This document shows positions 63,981 through 64,000 of a stretch of DNA of 64,000 bases, piece after piece. The DNA is taken from the NCBI RefSeq assembly GCF_040327995.1, contig NZ_JBEPIJ010000012.1, forward strand, positions 45,738-109,737, written 5' to 3'. The position numbers and the translations under genes were made by a program. Every line of letters begins with the position of its first letter. Position 1 is the first letter of the stretch. The DNA is from Solimonas thermocellulolyticum. Lineage in GTDB: Bacteria > Pseudomonadota > Gammaproteobacteria > Nevskiales > Nevskiaceae. The notes under the pieces were generated by a model. It was not told the origin of the DNA and did no database searches. It worked only from the letters and a program-made list of their open reading frames with translations.

Positions 63981-64000
63981 ACGGAATGCTACCAAGGTGT
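63978..64000 (+). CDS. possible start of next gene, cut by window edge
   Basis: From GTG 63978 the frame is open to the end of the window (GTG ACG GAA TGC TAC CAA GGT). GGAG at 63964-63967 could be the ribosome binding site. Only seven codons are visible, so this rests mainly on its symmetry with the divergent gene at 63913. An ATG at 63985 in another frame cannot be excluded. Confidence 0.25.

Overview
The window is a high-GC, gene-dense stretch (roughly two thirds G+C by eye) of what looks like a gammaproteobacterial chromosome. The evidence is a polar-flagellum style flhA-flhF-flhG-fliA-cheYZA-motCD block, CheZ, a six-gene Rnf electron transport operon, FadH, type II PssA and GroESL. A Nevskiales/Xanthomonadales-like free-living, motile organism fits best, but the genus cannot be fixed from sequence alone. 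Many genes overlap by 4 bases (ATGA, GTGA, TTGA), so much of the window is organised as translationally coupled operons.

Layout. 1-11.9 kb holds the end of fadH, a udg-rimI-MFS operon, and branched-chain amino acid and lipid synthesis: ilvN-ilvC-pssA-leuA on the minus strand and ilvB divergent on the plus strand. An enoyl-CoA hydratase and a TetR regulator follow. 11.9-21.6 kb is a chemosensory cluster on the minus strand (STAS, cheY, cheA, cheW, soluble PAS-chemoreceptor with a CheR-tethering tail, small ORF, cheR, cheD, cheB, membrane chemoreceptor). Its order matches the Pseudomonas che2 (F7-class) arrangement. 21.8-31.9 kb is the flagellar chemotaxis/stator block (flhA, flhF, flhG, fliA, cheY, cheZ, cheA, motC, motD, cheW-like), also on the minus strand.

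32-46.6 kb carries a PhoD-like Tat phosphodiesterase, groESL under a combined sigma-32/CIRCE control region, tgt and queA (queuosine synthesis) separated by a DUF2937 gene and a cNMP-binding protein, a histidine kinase/double-receiver pair, a duplicated-domain secreted protein, an SDS-hydrolase-like lipoprotein, dcd and apbC. 46.7-57.4 kb has a subtilisin-like protease, metG, rnfABCDGE-nth and alanine dehydrogenase. 57.5-61.7 kb ends with a small membrane protein and a 1248-residue Ig-repeat lipoprotein.

From about 61.8 kb to the right edge the sequence becomes less GC-rich and looks like the left end of an integrated element. It starts with a 3' half of a tRNA-Arg(CCT) gene on the minus strand, then a tyrosine recombinase, then an intact but different tRNA-Arg(CCT), an unknown gene with an HTH-like segment, and a perfect 15-bp inverted repeat whose outer ends coincide with two divergent GTG codons. 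This end is the most novel part of the window: the element may bring its own tRNA-Arg(CCT). Other unusual points are the divergent acetolactate synthase subunits, a pseudo-receiver with Glu in place of the phospho-Asp, a 47-codon ORF inside the che operon, three A-B Ig dyads in the surface protein, and several intergenic repeat relics.
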